The notes beneath the pieces were generated by a model. It ran no database searches and was not told the origin of the DNA. It saw nothing but the letters and a program-made list of their open reading frames with translations. Source: Treponema sp. (GTDB lineage: Bacteria; Spirochaetota; Spirochaetia; Treponematales; Breznakiellaceae). From it: a stretch of DNA of 11,129 nt. The position numbers and the translations under genes are program-made. This document shows, piece after piece, positions 1 to 6,176 of the stretch. The DNA lies in the NCBI GenBank assembly GCA_031267115.1, contig JAIRZS010000245.1, positions 1 to 11,129 on the forward strand, in the 5' to 3' direction. Within the stretch, counting starts at the first letter, position 1. Each line of letters starts with the position of its first letter.

Positions 1-842
1 ATACTTTCTCCGTTAGAAAGAGAGACATCCGCGCTTGTGGAATAGGAGAGAAGCTCGGCGGGACCGGCCCGGGTTTCGCGGGCAAAACCCATACAGGCAA
101 GCACGGCGCCCGCCGAACAGGCGGAAAACGATGTTTCCGCGTGGCGCAGGGCTTCCTCCGGCCTGTCTTCAAGGACAGCCCTGATAAAGGCCGCGTCGTT
201 TACGTTTTTAACCCAGTCCAGGGCTTTCCTGCCGTAACCCTGGGGACTGTAGCCGTAGGTGTCCCCATAATGTGTCAGATCGGTGGAACCGAGAAGCACC
301 GCCTTCCGGCCCAGGCGGGCGGCGGCGCGGGCGATAATTTTCCCGGCCTCAAGGGAGGAACTTTCGGCGGGAAGCCTGAGCCAGACCAGGCGCGCCTCCG
401 GAAAAAAGTATTTTACCATAGGAAGCTGGACTTCCACCGTGTTGTCCTGGTACCGGTCCGACGCGCAGCGGAGTTCTTTCCGTATGAGATCCCGGAATTC
501 CCTGTCTATTTCAATATTCCCCAGGGGGGTAGCCGCAGCGTCCTCCTCCGCCGCAAGGGCCGGATAACCCGCCGGAAGGTGGCCGCCGGCAACCACTATG
601 GTTTCCGCGCCGGGGCTAAGGGACGAGATCGCCCTGGCGGCGACGGCGCCGGAATAGTGCCAGCCCGCGTGGGGGGCCGCCGCAGCCGGAGCGCCGCCCG
701 CCATGTCCGCCGCGGGGCTTTCCGGCCCGCCGGAACCGTATAAACCGGCGGCGCGGCGGTCAAAACTGCCCAAAAACCGCGTTATTTCTTCTTTTTTCAA
801 GGGATACCAGCCGGGCGGCAGGGACGATTTTCGCAAATTCAT
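1..842 (-). CDS. Memo-family protein (AmmeMemoRadiSam system protein B), 3' end cut by window edge
   Basis: Reading leftwards from an ATG at 842-840, 280 codons stay open to the window edge. The protein carries the Memo signatures in order: PHAGWHYSG (about residues 57-65), GGHLPAG (86-92), EVQLP (137-141), STDLTHYG (186-193), SACSAGA (240-246) and YSTSADVS (267-274). By position, H58, H88, H191 and C242 correspond to the three His and one Cys that line the site in human MEMO1 (established knowledge of the family). The bacterial members are named after their frequent company of an AMMECR1-like protein and a radical SAM protein; their reaction is unsettled. The last visible motif normally lies 10-20 residues from the C-terminus, so little is missing. 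The ATG is supported by AAGGAA (853-848) six bases upstream. Any partner genes would lie left of the window. The family call is firm; the function is unknown. Confidence 0.9.
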   Translation of the reverse strand, partial: MNLRKSSLPPGWYPLKKEEITRFLGSFDRRAAGLYGSGGPESPAADMAGGAPAAAAPHAGWHYSGAVAARAISSLSPGAETIVVAGGHLPAGYPALAAEEDAAATPLGNIEIDREFRDLIRKELRCASDRYQDNTVEVQLPMVKYFFPEARLVWLRLPAESSSLEAGKIIARAAARLGRKAVLLGSTDLTHYGDTYGYSPQGYGRKALDWVKNVNDAAFIRAVLEDRPEEALRHAETSFSACSAGAVLACMGFARETRAGPAELLSYSTSADVSLSNGES

Positions 843-847
843 GGGAT

Positions 848-875
848 TTCCTTATCTTTATTCTAGCATGTTATA
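848..875 (-). promoter_or_regulatory. Ribosome binding site and possible -10 boxes for the Memo gene
   Basis: On the minus strand AAGGAA (853-848) lies six bases before the ATG at 842 and fixes that start. Two -10-like hexamers lie upstream, TATAAC (875-870) and TAGAAT (865-860). No good -35 was found, so the ribosome binding site is more secure than the promoter. Confidence 0.35.
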
Positions 876-886
876 AAGTATCAGTA

Positions 887-892
887 TATAAT
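887..892 (+). promoter_or_regulatory. Perfect -10 box six bases before the ATG at 899
   Basis: TATAAT at 887-892 is followed by six bases and then the ATG at 899. A start site about seven bases after the -10 would put +1 on the ATG, giving a leaderless mRNA. There is no purine-rich Shine-Dalgarno before this ATG. No convincing -35 lies 16-18 bp upstream, so the call rests on the -10 and the lack of a ribosome binding site. Confidence 0.4.
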
Positions 893-898
893 GATTTT

Positions 899-2302
899 AT
901 GAATGAAAAGTCGTCTTTTTCAATATCAGCTATTATTGCCTGTGTTTGCGTCGCCGCCTATATAGCAGCCCTGGCGGTTGCGGGCGTGCAGATCGGGTTT
1001 AATATCAAGAACCGGCGGATAGCCGTGGAACAGGAATTTTCTACTCTCGCGAACCGTTCTTCCCGGATCAGCGCTCAGGCCTTTATGGACGAGGCGTTTC
1101 AGAATACCGTCCAGGACACTTTAAGCTATTCTGAAAATCTCCGGGGAATCATCCTTGCCGGGCCGGAGGGGGAATACGCTTTTGAGAGGGCTTTAAGCGG
1201 CGCCATCGACTGGGTGGGGAATTCCCCCAGGTTCGCGAAACAGTTCGGGACTTCTTCCAGAGTGCTGTTTTCCCCCCTCCAAATTGAAGGCCTGCGTAAT
1301 GTTACGCTTAGCGCCGTATACCGCTATATTGATTTTGATTTACTTCTTTTGGTACTAAAGCGTACCCTGATTGTTGTTTTAATCGCCCTGGTGCTGGCTT
1401 TTTTTACCCTTATTCTGGAATCGGTAACCGATAAAAGGCATCTCGAAGTGCCGGAAACAGTTTCCCGGTATTCGGCCCCTGTGCGGCCTGAACACGGGGC
1501 TGCGGCAACAAAGCAGGCCTGGGGGGAAAAAATACCTGTCCAGGGGAAAACAAGGCCGGCTCAGGAGGTGGAGACCCCGGTCCCGAACGAAACGCCGTTC
1601 CCTCCGGAGGAAGAAGCGCCGGAACCGGGCGATGACTTCCGGTTCGACGGCGATTCGGCAGGGGATTCGCTGGATGATATTTTCGCGCCCGACGACGAAG
1701 CCGTGCCTGTTTCCGATGATTTTCCGGATTTTACATTCGGGGAGGAAAGCGCGGCCCCTCCCGGAGAAGACGCCCCGGACAGCGGGCCGGCCCTGCCTTC
1801 CCCGGCGGAGAAGAAGGCCGCCGCTCCGGGCGGCGTAGGCCGGGAAGACAGCGTGGAAAGGCGGCTTAACGCCGAACTCCGCCGCTCGGAATCTTCCGGG
1901 CAGGATTTAAGCGTAGTGGTGCTGGAATACAGGAACCCCGACGATCCCGAGGGGATATGGTTCCGCGATTTTGCCCGCATGACCTCCGATTATTTTGATT
2001 CTACCGGCACGGTCTTCGAAAAAGGGGAAACCGGTGTCACTGTTATCCTTCCCGGCGTAACCCTCATTGACGGGATAAAAAAAGTAACGGAATTCCGTAT
2101 AAGGATTCCTACTACTTTTACCCAGGGTCTGGCTATAGGCATAAGTTCCAGGCTGGGGCGGTTTGTAAAGGCGGAACGTATCCTGCTGGAGGCCGCCGAA
2201 GCGTCGGGAAAATCGGCGAAAGATCCGGAGAACCGTATTATTGCCTTTAAAAGCGATCTGGATAAATACCGGGCCTTTATCGAGAAAAAGTCGGTGCAGT
2301 AA
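899..2302 (+). CDS. Two-TM membrane protein with acidic linker and degenerate GGDEF-like C-terminal domain
   Basis: The 467-residue protein begins with a hydrophobic segment (about 7-33). A loop of about 110 residues follows, probably outside the cytoplasmic membrane, then a second hydrophobic helix (about 145-174). Residues about 185-315 form a Pro/Glu/Asp-rich, low-complexity linker, likely disordered. From about 316 the pattern resembles a GGDEF fold: a helix with RLNAELRR, a strand DLSVVVLEY, a hairpin ending in VTVILPG, a strand LAIGISS, and a closing AKDPENRIIAF. Where an active diguanylate cyclase has GG[DE]EF, this protein has EKGET (374-378), so it should not make c-di-GMP. I infer a membrane-anchored sensor or scaffold, perhaps binding a nucleotide or a partner protein. 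The GGDEF relationship is judged by eye. The start is chosen because a later one would remove the first helix. It is divergent from the Memo gene and convergent with mscS. Confidence 0.75.
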   Translation: MNEKSSFSISAIIACVCVAAYIAALAVAGVQIGFNIKNRRIAVEQEFSTLANRSSRISAQAFMDEAFQNTVQDTLSYSENLRGIILAGPEGEYAFERALSGAIDWVGNSPRFAKQFGTSSRVLFSPLQIEGLRNVTLSAVYRYIDFDLLLLVLKRTLIVVLIALVLAFFTLILESVTDKRHLEVPETVSRYSAPVRPEHGAAATKQAWGEKIPVQGKTRPAQEVETPVPNETPFPPEEEAPEPGDDFRFDGDSAGDSLDDIFAPDDEAVPVSDDFPDFTFGEESAAPPGEDAPDSGPALPSPAEKKAAAPGGVGREDSVERRLNAELRRSESSGQDLSVVVLEYRNPDDPEGIWFRDFARMTSDYFDSTGTVFEKGETGVTVILPGVTLIDGIKKVTEFRIRIPTTFTQGLAIGISSRLGRFVKAERILLEAAEASGKSAKDPENRIIAFKSDLDKYRAFIEKKSVQ

Positions 2303-2338
2303 TCCGCCGGGTCGAAGCCCGCCCCAAACCCGCGTCAG

Positions 2339-3202
2339 TTAAGCCGGGGTATTTTTTCCGGGCGTTTTTATCCCGGTTCTTTGATCCTCCGCGATATGCA
2401 GGACCCTCTGCGGGAGCGGTATGCGCAGCCCCGCTTCCTCAATCTTCAGCTTGATGTTTTTCATCTGATCCCAGTAAATGTTCCAGTAGACATCGGTGGC
2501 GGCCCAGGCGCGGAGCGCGATATTCACGGAACTGTCCCCCAGGGACTGGAGAAGGATCTGGGGCGGGGGGTCTTTCATAAAACGGGTTTCAGTTTCGGCG
2601 ATGTTTTGCATTACCCGGAAAGCGGTGTCGACGGAGTCCGAATACGAGATGCCCACGGAAAGTTCCATGCGGCGTCTGCCGTAACGGGAATAGTTTTTAA
2701 GCGGCGTCCCCCAGATGCTTAAATTGGGCGCGGAAATGAAAAGCCCGTCCGGGGTTTCCAGAATCGTGGTAAAAAGGTTGATATCTTTTACCGTCCCGCT
2801 GTAGGAGTCGAACTCGATGTATTCCCCCCGGCGGTAGCTTCCCAAAAGGAGGAGGATAATTCCGGCGGCGATATTCCCCAGCGTGTCTTTTAACGCAAGC
2901 CCGACAGCCACCCCCGCCGCGCCCAGCACGGCCAGGAGGCTCGCGGTATTAATCCCGAATGTAGTGAGGATCATAATAATGCAGATAACAAGGATTCCGT
3001 AGCGGACCGCCCGGTGGAGGATACGGGTCACTATTTCGTCTGCAAGGAGGCCGTCGGCAGTGGCTTTTTTAAGAATTTTACCGGTAATTCTGGTTATAAT
3101 CATGCCCGCAATCACGATAATCAGGGAGACAATAATATCCCTGATCAATTCCATTATAATACCGGAATGGTTTTCCCAAAGGGACAAAAAGTTTATCATC
3201 AT
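2339..3202 (-). CDS. mscS: Small-conductance mechanosensitive channel, MscS family
   Basis: The 287-residue protein is about the size of E. coli MscS (286). Hydrophobic helices lie at about 19-41 (TM1) and 66-84 (TM2). The pore helix follows with the family hallmark LLAVLGAAGVAVGLALKDTL (89-108), then NIAAGIILLL and the RRGEYIEF entry into the beta domain. The soluble C-terminal half, including VGISYSDSVDTA and PPPQILLQSLGDSSV, matches the cytoplasmic vestibule. The family opens under membrane tension and releases solutes during hypo-osmotic shock; it acts in the inner membrane as a heptamer. Tandem ATGs open the frame, with M17 as an alternative, and none has a clear Shine-Dalgarno. A promoter right against the first ATG suggests a leaderless transcript. 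It is transcribed alone, convergent with the upstream-window membrane protein 36 bp away. Confidence 0.93.
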   Translation of the reverse strand: MMINFLSLWENHSGIIMELIRDIIVSLIIVIAGMIITRITGKILKKATADGLLADEIVTRILHRAVRYGILVICIIMILTTFGINTASLLAVLGAAGVAVGLALKDTLGNIAAGIILLLLGSYRRGEYIEFDSYSGTVKDINLFTTILETPDGLFISAPNLSIWGTPLKNYSRYGRRRMELSVGISYSDSVDTAFRVMQNIAETETRFMKDPPPQILLQSLGDSSVNIALRAWAATDVYWNIYWDQMKNIKLKIEEAGLRIPLPQRVLHIAEDQRTGIKTPGKNTPA

Positions 3203-3207
3203 AATTC

Positions 3208-3236
3208 AGAATACCCCGGGACAGGGCGGAGATCAA
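3208..3236 (-). promoter_or_regulatory. Promoter for mscS
   Basis: On the minus strand TTGATC (3236-3231) and TATTCT (3213-3208) are separated by exactly 17 bp. Each matches four of six consensus bases. The -10 ends five bases before the first of two tandem ATGs, so transcription would begin on or just inside the start codons. Confidence 0.45.
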
Positions 3237-3322
3237 GGGCGGCGTTGTTTTCCGGCGCTTCCGCGTTTCAGCTTGCCCGGGCAGGGAAGCGTATGCCGTA
3301 TCCTTACACCTTATGTTTCGGC

Positions 3323-3328
3323 TATAAT
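3323..3328 (+). promoter_or_regulatory. Perfect -10 box six bases before the murB ATG
   Basis: TATAAT at 3323-3328 is followed by six bases and the murB ATG at 3335, the same spacing as at 887-899. No Shine-Dalgarno is present between them. A -35 is not evident at 16-18 bp. Confidence 0.45.
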
Positions 3329-3334
3329 TGAAAA

Positions 3335-4291
3335 ATGGCCGATACTTCCGCCCTCCGCCGCCTTATGGAAAGAATTTCCTGCGGGGCAGGCTTTTCCGGG
3401 GAATTCCGTTTTGCCGAACCTATGGCTTCCCATACAACCTTTAAAGTAGGGGGACCTGCGGACCTCTGGGTGCAGCCCGCCCTTGCCTGTTTTCCCGAAT
3501 GCGCCGGGGCGCTTTTGGCCCTGGCCCGGGAAGAGGGCGTCCCGGTGTTTGTCCTGGGTGGCGGGGCCAATGTGGTGGTTGCCGACCGCGGCATAAGGGG
3601 GGTTGTGCTGGATACCGGGGCCTGGACCGGCTGTGAATTCCGGGGGACGGGCGAAGACGCCGCCGTTACGGTAAGGGCCGGGACCTCCATGGACGCGCTG
3701 GTTGACGCGGCGGCAGGGCAGGGCAAGGGAGGGCTGGAATTCCTCGCGGGGATGCCCGGCACTTTGGGCGGCGCGGTCTGGATGAACGCCCGGTGTATGG
3801 AAAAATCAATTTCCGACGTACTTATCGAAACGGAAATAACCGGCGAACCGGGCGGGCGTTTAACGCTTCCTTACCGGGAAGGGGATTTTTCCTACAAGAA
3901 GAGTCCTTTTCAAAACAGCAAAGCAGTGATACTGTCGGCAAAATTCAGGGTATACAGGCGGGAACCGGAAGAAATCCGGCGGGAAGCGGAAAAATTGCGG
4001 AAGGACCGGGAAGAAAAAGGCCATTACTGCGCGCCGTCCGCGGGTTCGGCCTTCAAGAACAACCGCGCATTCGGGAAGCCTTCCGGGAAGATCATAGACG
4101 AGCTGGGGCTTAGGGGTTTCACTATAGGGGGCGCGGCGATAGCCTCCTGGCACGGGAATCTTATCATTAATACCGGGAACGCCGCCGCCCGCGACATACG
4201 CGCCCTGGCAGACGCGGTAAAGGAAAAAGTACGAGCCTCCCTGGGTTTTGCCCTTGAGCCGGAAATTCTCTTTGTGGGGGACTGGGACTAG
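3335..4291 (+). CDS. murB: UDP-N-acetylenolpyruvoylglucosamine reductase
   Basis: MurB reduces UDP-GlcNAc-enolpyruvate to UDP-MurNAc with FAD and NADPH, the second committed step of cytoplasmic peptidoglycan precursor synthesis. The 318-residue protein shows the FAD-binding motifs TTFKVGGPAD (34-43) and LGGGANVVV (74-82). Next come LAGMPGTLGGAVWMNA (137-152), the substrate-side YREGDFSYKKSPF (180-192), the catalytic-serine segment PSAGSAFKN (234-242, S238 the likely proton donor), and LEPEILFVG (307-315) with the conserved C-terminal Glu. Size and motif order fit the shorter type II MurB rather than the E. coli type. One oddity is NARCMEKS where many homologues read close to NAGAYG.E. The ATG at 3335 has no Shine-Dalgarno but a -10 box directly upstream; the ATG at 3365 is an alternative. 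The tatD-family gene starts 2 bp after the stop, so the two are probably co-transcribed. Confidence 0.95.
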   Translation: MADTSALRRLMERISCGAGFSGEFRFAEPMASHTTFKVGGPADLWVQPALACFPECAGALLALAREEGVPVFVLGGGANVVVADRGIRGVVLDTGAWTGCEFRGTGEDAAVTVRAGTSMDALVDAAAGQGKGGLEFLAGMPGTLGGAVWMNARCMEKSISDVLIETEITGEPGGRLTLPYREGDFSYKKSPFQNSKAVILSAKFRVYRREPEEIRREAEKLRKDREEKGHYCAPSAGSAFKNNRAFGKPSGKIIDELGLRGFTIGGAAIASWHGNLIINTGNAAARDIRALADAVKEKVRASLGFALEPEILFVGDWD

Positions 4292-4293
4292 CC

Positions 4294-5181
4294 GTGGCCT
4301 CCGACGCGCACGCGCACCCTTCGGACCTCCTTGAACGCTATCCCGAAGCCGAACAGGAGCGCCGCCGCCTTGGCGTTTCCTGCGCCGCGAGCGCCTGGAA
4401 TCCCTCGGAATTCGAGGCCCAGGAGAGGCTTGCCCTGGAAGCGGGGCGGGACGGCGCGGCGCCTTTGGCCCTCTGTTTCGCCGTACACCCGCAGCTTCCC
4501 GCAGCCCGAAGCAAGGGGGAGGCCGCGCCGCTCTATGAAACAGCGGAACTCCTTGGAACATTGGAAACGCTTGCCGCCGAAAACCGGCTGTCCGCAGTTG
4601 GCGAGACGGGTTTCGATCTTTACAGCAAGGCATACCGCGATACGGAAAAAGAGCAGGAAGAGCTCTTCCGCCGCCATCTGGATGTCGCCTTCAAGCGGGG
4701 GCTTCCCGTTGTACTGCACATAAGGCGCGCCATGCATAAGGCCTTCTCTTATACAAAAGAATTAAAATCCCTTCCCGCGGTAGTGTTTCATTCCTATTCC
4801 GGTACCTTGGCCGAGGGACAGTCCCTGCTCGGGCGGGGGATCAACGCGTACTTTTCCTTTGGCGCCGCCATCCTCCTGAACCACAGGGCCGCAATGGATT
4901 CCTGCGCCCGGCTCCCCACGGAAAGGCTCTTAACTGAAACCGACGCGCCTTACCAGCCGCTCCGCTTACGGCCCTTCTCCTCCTGGGCGGATCTCCCCGC
5001 TATCATCGCGGGCGCGGCGGCCCTGCGCCGGGAGGCGGGCAGCCCCGCCGGGGACAGCGCCGAACTGGAGGCTGCGGTTGACCGGAATTTCAGGCAGGTA
5101 TACGGCGAAGGCCCGGGGGCGTTGCGTCGCCAGGCCCGGGGGCGTTGCGGGGGTGTCCCCCGCAGAGGGGGTAGGGCGTAA
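4294..5181 (+). CDS. TatD-family metal-dependent hydrolase with repeat-derived C-terminal tail
   Basis: This is a 295-residue member of the TatD family of metal-dependent hydrolases, several of which are DNases; its own substrate is not known. All expected metal ligands are present: DAHAH (H6, H8), AVGETGFD (E104), VVLHIRRA (H142), VFHSYSG (H166) and LLTETDAPY (D217). The frame opens with GTG two bases after the murB stop, giving probable translational coupling; GGGA within the murB end could act as a weak ribosome binding site. Family members usually end close to the NFRQVYG segment (265-271). Here about 23 further residues, rich in Gly and Arg, are encoded by the direct repeats and palindromes that follow, and the TAA lies inside a hairpin. 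The tail is therefore likely a read-through addition rather than part of the fold. Confidence 0.92.
   Translation: MASDAHAHPSDLLERYPEAEQERRRLGVSCAASAWNPSEFEAQERLALEAGRDGAAPLALCFAVHPQLPAARSKGEAAPLYETAELLGTLETLAAENRLSAVGETGFDLYSKAYRDTEKEQEELFRRHLDVAFKRGLPVVLHIRRAMHKAFSYTKELKSLPAVVFHSYSGTLAEGQSLLGRGINAYFSFGAAILLNHRAAMDSCARLPTERLLTETDAPYQPLRLRPFSSWADLPAIIAGAAALRREAGSPAGDSAELEAAVDRNFRQVYGEGPGALRRQARGRCGGVPRRGGRA
5109..5149 (+). repeat. Two 18-bp direct repeats, 23 bp apart, within the tatD 3' end
   Basis: AGGCCCGGGGGCGTTGCG occurs at 5109-5126 and again, identically, at 5132-5149. The second copy runs straight into the hairpin cluster. The repeats are translated in frame as part of the tail of the TatD-family protein. 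Confidence 0.85.
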
Positions 5182-5216
5182 CCGCGTTACGCCCGTAGGG
5201 GGAGGCTTCCCCCCTA
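5146..5216. repeat. Three consecutive G+C-rich hairpins between convergent genes; possible bidirectional terminator
   Basis: Hairpin one is TGCGGGGG / CCCCCGCA (5146-5164) with loop TGT. Hairpin two is GGGCGTAAC / GTTACGCCC (5174-5194) with loop CGC. Hairpin three is GGGGGA / TCCCCC (5198-5213) with loop GGCT. The tatD stop (5179-5181) is inside the second and the lipoprotein stop (5216-5214) begins in the third. Neither side has a strong T run, so termination is plausible but not shown. The three-fold arrangement looks like an intergenic palindromic repeat element. Confidence 0.7.
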
Positions 5217-5969
5217 TTTCCAGGATATCTCGTAGTCGATCGGCTGCTCCAGCACGAGGAGTTCCGGCAGGGAAAGGCTGAACCGGGCGGTGCGGCCCCG
5301 GGCGCTGCCCCCCCGGATAAAAGTAACGGCGCGGGGCGCTTCCAGGCTGACTTCGACCGTGGCGGAGGCGATCTCGTCCGCGATGGGCCTGCCGTAAATC
5401 GTGGCGACCAGTCCAAGGTATTCGGCGCGGGTGAGGCTTTCGCCTGTCGCTACCGGGGCAAGCAGGGCGGAAAGGTAGGCGTTCACCTCCTCCGAAAGCA
5501 GGGAAAGGACGAGGGGGCCGGTTCCCCGGTCCAGGTGAATCAGCAGGGTTCCCGCGGGGTCGTATCTCAGGAGAGGGAGGTTCCCGGCAGCCGCCCCGCC
5601 CGAGCCTGACCTGCCGGGTACGGCCAGGAATTCGTCGAGGCTGCCGATACGCATCGTCCCCCGCACGGCGGCGGGCCCGGTATTTTCGAGCGCCGCCGCG
5701 GAAACACCGGGGGCGGCCGCCAGGGAGCGGGCAATGGCGGGGCCGTCAATGACGGGCTTGCCGGGGGCCGCATTGCCCAGAGTCCGGGCAAGGTTCCCTA
5801 TCAGGGCGGCCATACGGGGCTGGAGCGAGACTTCCAGGGCGAGTTCCGCGCCGGCGGAACTGCCGTCCTGCCTGATGCTTCCGTCAATACGGCCTGAACA
5901 GGAGCAAAAAGAGGCCGCCGCAAGCACGGCGCCCAGGCAAAAGAGGCGCGATACCGAATTTATCTTCAT
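5214..5969 (-). CDS. Hypothetical lipoprotein
   Basis: The 251-residue protein starts with a lysine, then a hydrophobic stretch (L9-A19) and Cys residues at 22 and 24. FCSC with C24 as the lipidated residue fits the relaxed lipobox accepted in spirochaetes, so I infer export and membrane anchoring. The mature part is rich in Ala, Gly, Leu and Ser, without a motif I recognise. Amphipathic segments such as LLIHLDRGTGPLVLSLL, TVEVSLEAPRAVTFI and ARFSLSLPELLVL suggest a beta-rich domain. The frame stays open far upstream into DNA antisense to the ligase, but the ATG at 5969 is chosen because it opens the signal peptide and lies just below a good promoter. An in-frame ATG at 5990-5988 would overlap the -10 region. 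Its stop falls in the hairpin cluster shared with the convergent TatD-family gene. Function unknown. Confidence 0.75.
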   Translation of the reverse strand: MKINSVSRLFCLGAVLAAASFCSCSGRIDGSIRQDGSSAGAELALEVSLQPRMAALIGNLARTLGNAAPGKPVIDGPAIARSLAAAPGVSAAALENTGPAAVRGTMRIGSLDEFLAVPGRSGSGGAAAGNLPLLRYDPAGTLLIHLDRGTGPLVLSLLSEEVNAYLSALLAPVATGESLTRAEYLGLVATIYGRPIADEIASATVEVSLEAPRAVTFIRGGSARGRTARFSLSLPELLVLEQPIDYEISWK

Positions 5970-5978
5970 GGTCTTTTT

Positions 5979-6006
5979 ATTATAGCCCATACGCCGATTT
6001 TCGCAA
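5979..6006 (-). promoter_or_regulatory. Promoter for the lipoprotein gene
   Basis: On the minus strand TTGCGA (6006-6001) and a perfect TATAAT (5984-5979) are 16 bp apart. The -10 ends nine bases before the ATG at 5969, leaving a leader of only about three bases. No Shine-Dalgarno is present. This is the best-formed promoter in the window. Confidence 0.55.
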
Positions 6007-6010
6007 CTTT

Positions 6011-6092
6011 GGGCCGGGTTTGGTGTCACAATACGAACTAGAAGTGTTTCTTCTGCACCCCGGCCCGATCCCTGAAAGACGATCGGGCTTTT
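6011..6092 (+). terminator. Terminator-like hairpin with overlapping alternative stem, upstream of the acyl-CoA ligase
   Basis: GCCCGATC (6063-6070) and GATCGGGC (6081-6088) form a perfect 8-bp stem followed by TTTT (6089-6092), a short rho-independent-type terminator for the plus strand. A second stem, GGGCCGGG (6011-6018) with CCCGGCCC (6059-6066), shares four bases with the left arm, so the two cannot form together. Within the outer loop AGAAG / CTTCT can form a small stem. A plus-strand promoter upstream is only weakly suggested by TATTAT at 5978-5983. Confidence 0.4.
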
Positions 6093-6112
6093 CCCGGCCT
6101 GGCGGCCAAAGT

Positions 6113-6144
6113 TTCCCGCAAAACCCGGTCGGGTTTTGCGGGAA
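6113..6144. repeat. Perfect 15-bp inverted repeat with 2-bp spacer before the acyl-CoA ligase gene
   Basis: TTCCCGCAAAACCCG (6113-6127) is mirrored exactly by CGGGTTTTGCGGGAA (6130-6144) with GT between. No T run follows on either strand, so it is not a standard terminator. It ends just before TATATT (6151-6156), a candidate -10 for the ligase. It could be an operator for a dimeric repressor, an mRNA hairpin, or an intergenic palindrome element. Confidence 0.8.
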
Positions 6145-6150
6145 GCCCAA

Positions 6151-6170
6151 TATATTGAAATTGAAGGCGG
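6151..6170 (+). promoter_or_regulatory. Candidate -10 and ribosome binding site for the acyl-CoA ligase
   Basis: TATATT (6151-6156) is a possible -10, with its -35 position falling in the inverted repeat. GAAGGCGG (6163-6170) is a Shine-Dalgarno-like run six bases before the ATG at 6177 and supports that start. The promoter part is weak. Confidence 0.35.
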
Positions 6171-6176
6171 AATTGT

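Noticed and set aside
141..743. A 200-codon plus-strand open frame
   Set aside because: It lies antisense to the Memo gene, whose motifs are unambiguous. The plus-strand product has no recognisable feature.
1561..1980. A 139-codon minus-strand frame rich in Ser, Gly and Pro
   Set aside because: It is the antisense shadow of the acidic linker of the membrane protein at 899-2302.
2308..2321. CGGG / CCCG inverted repeat between the membrane protein and mscS
   Set aside because: Only a 4-bp stem and no T run, too weak to call a terminator.
3860..4633. A 257-codon minus-strand open frame across the murB/tatD junction
   Set aside because: It is antisense to two well-supported genes. Its protein is Arg/Pro-rich with no domain, as expected for a shadow frame in G+C-rich DNA.
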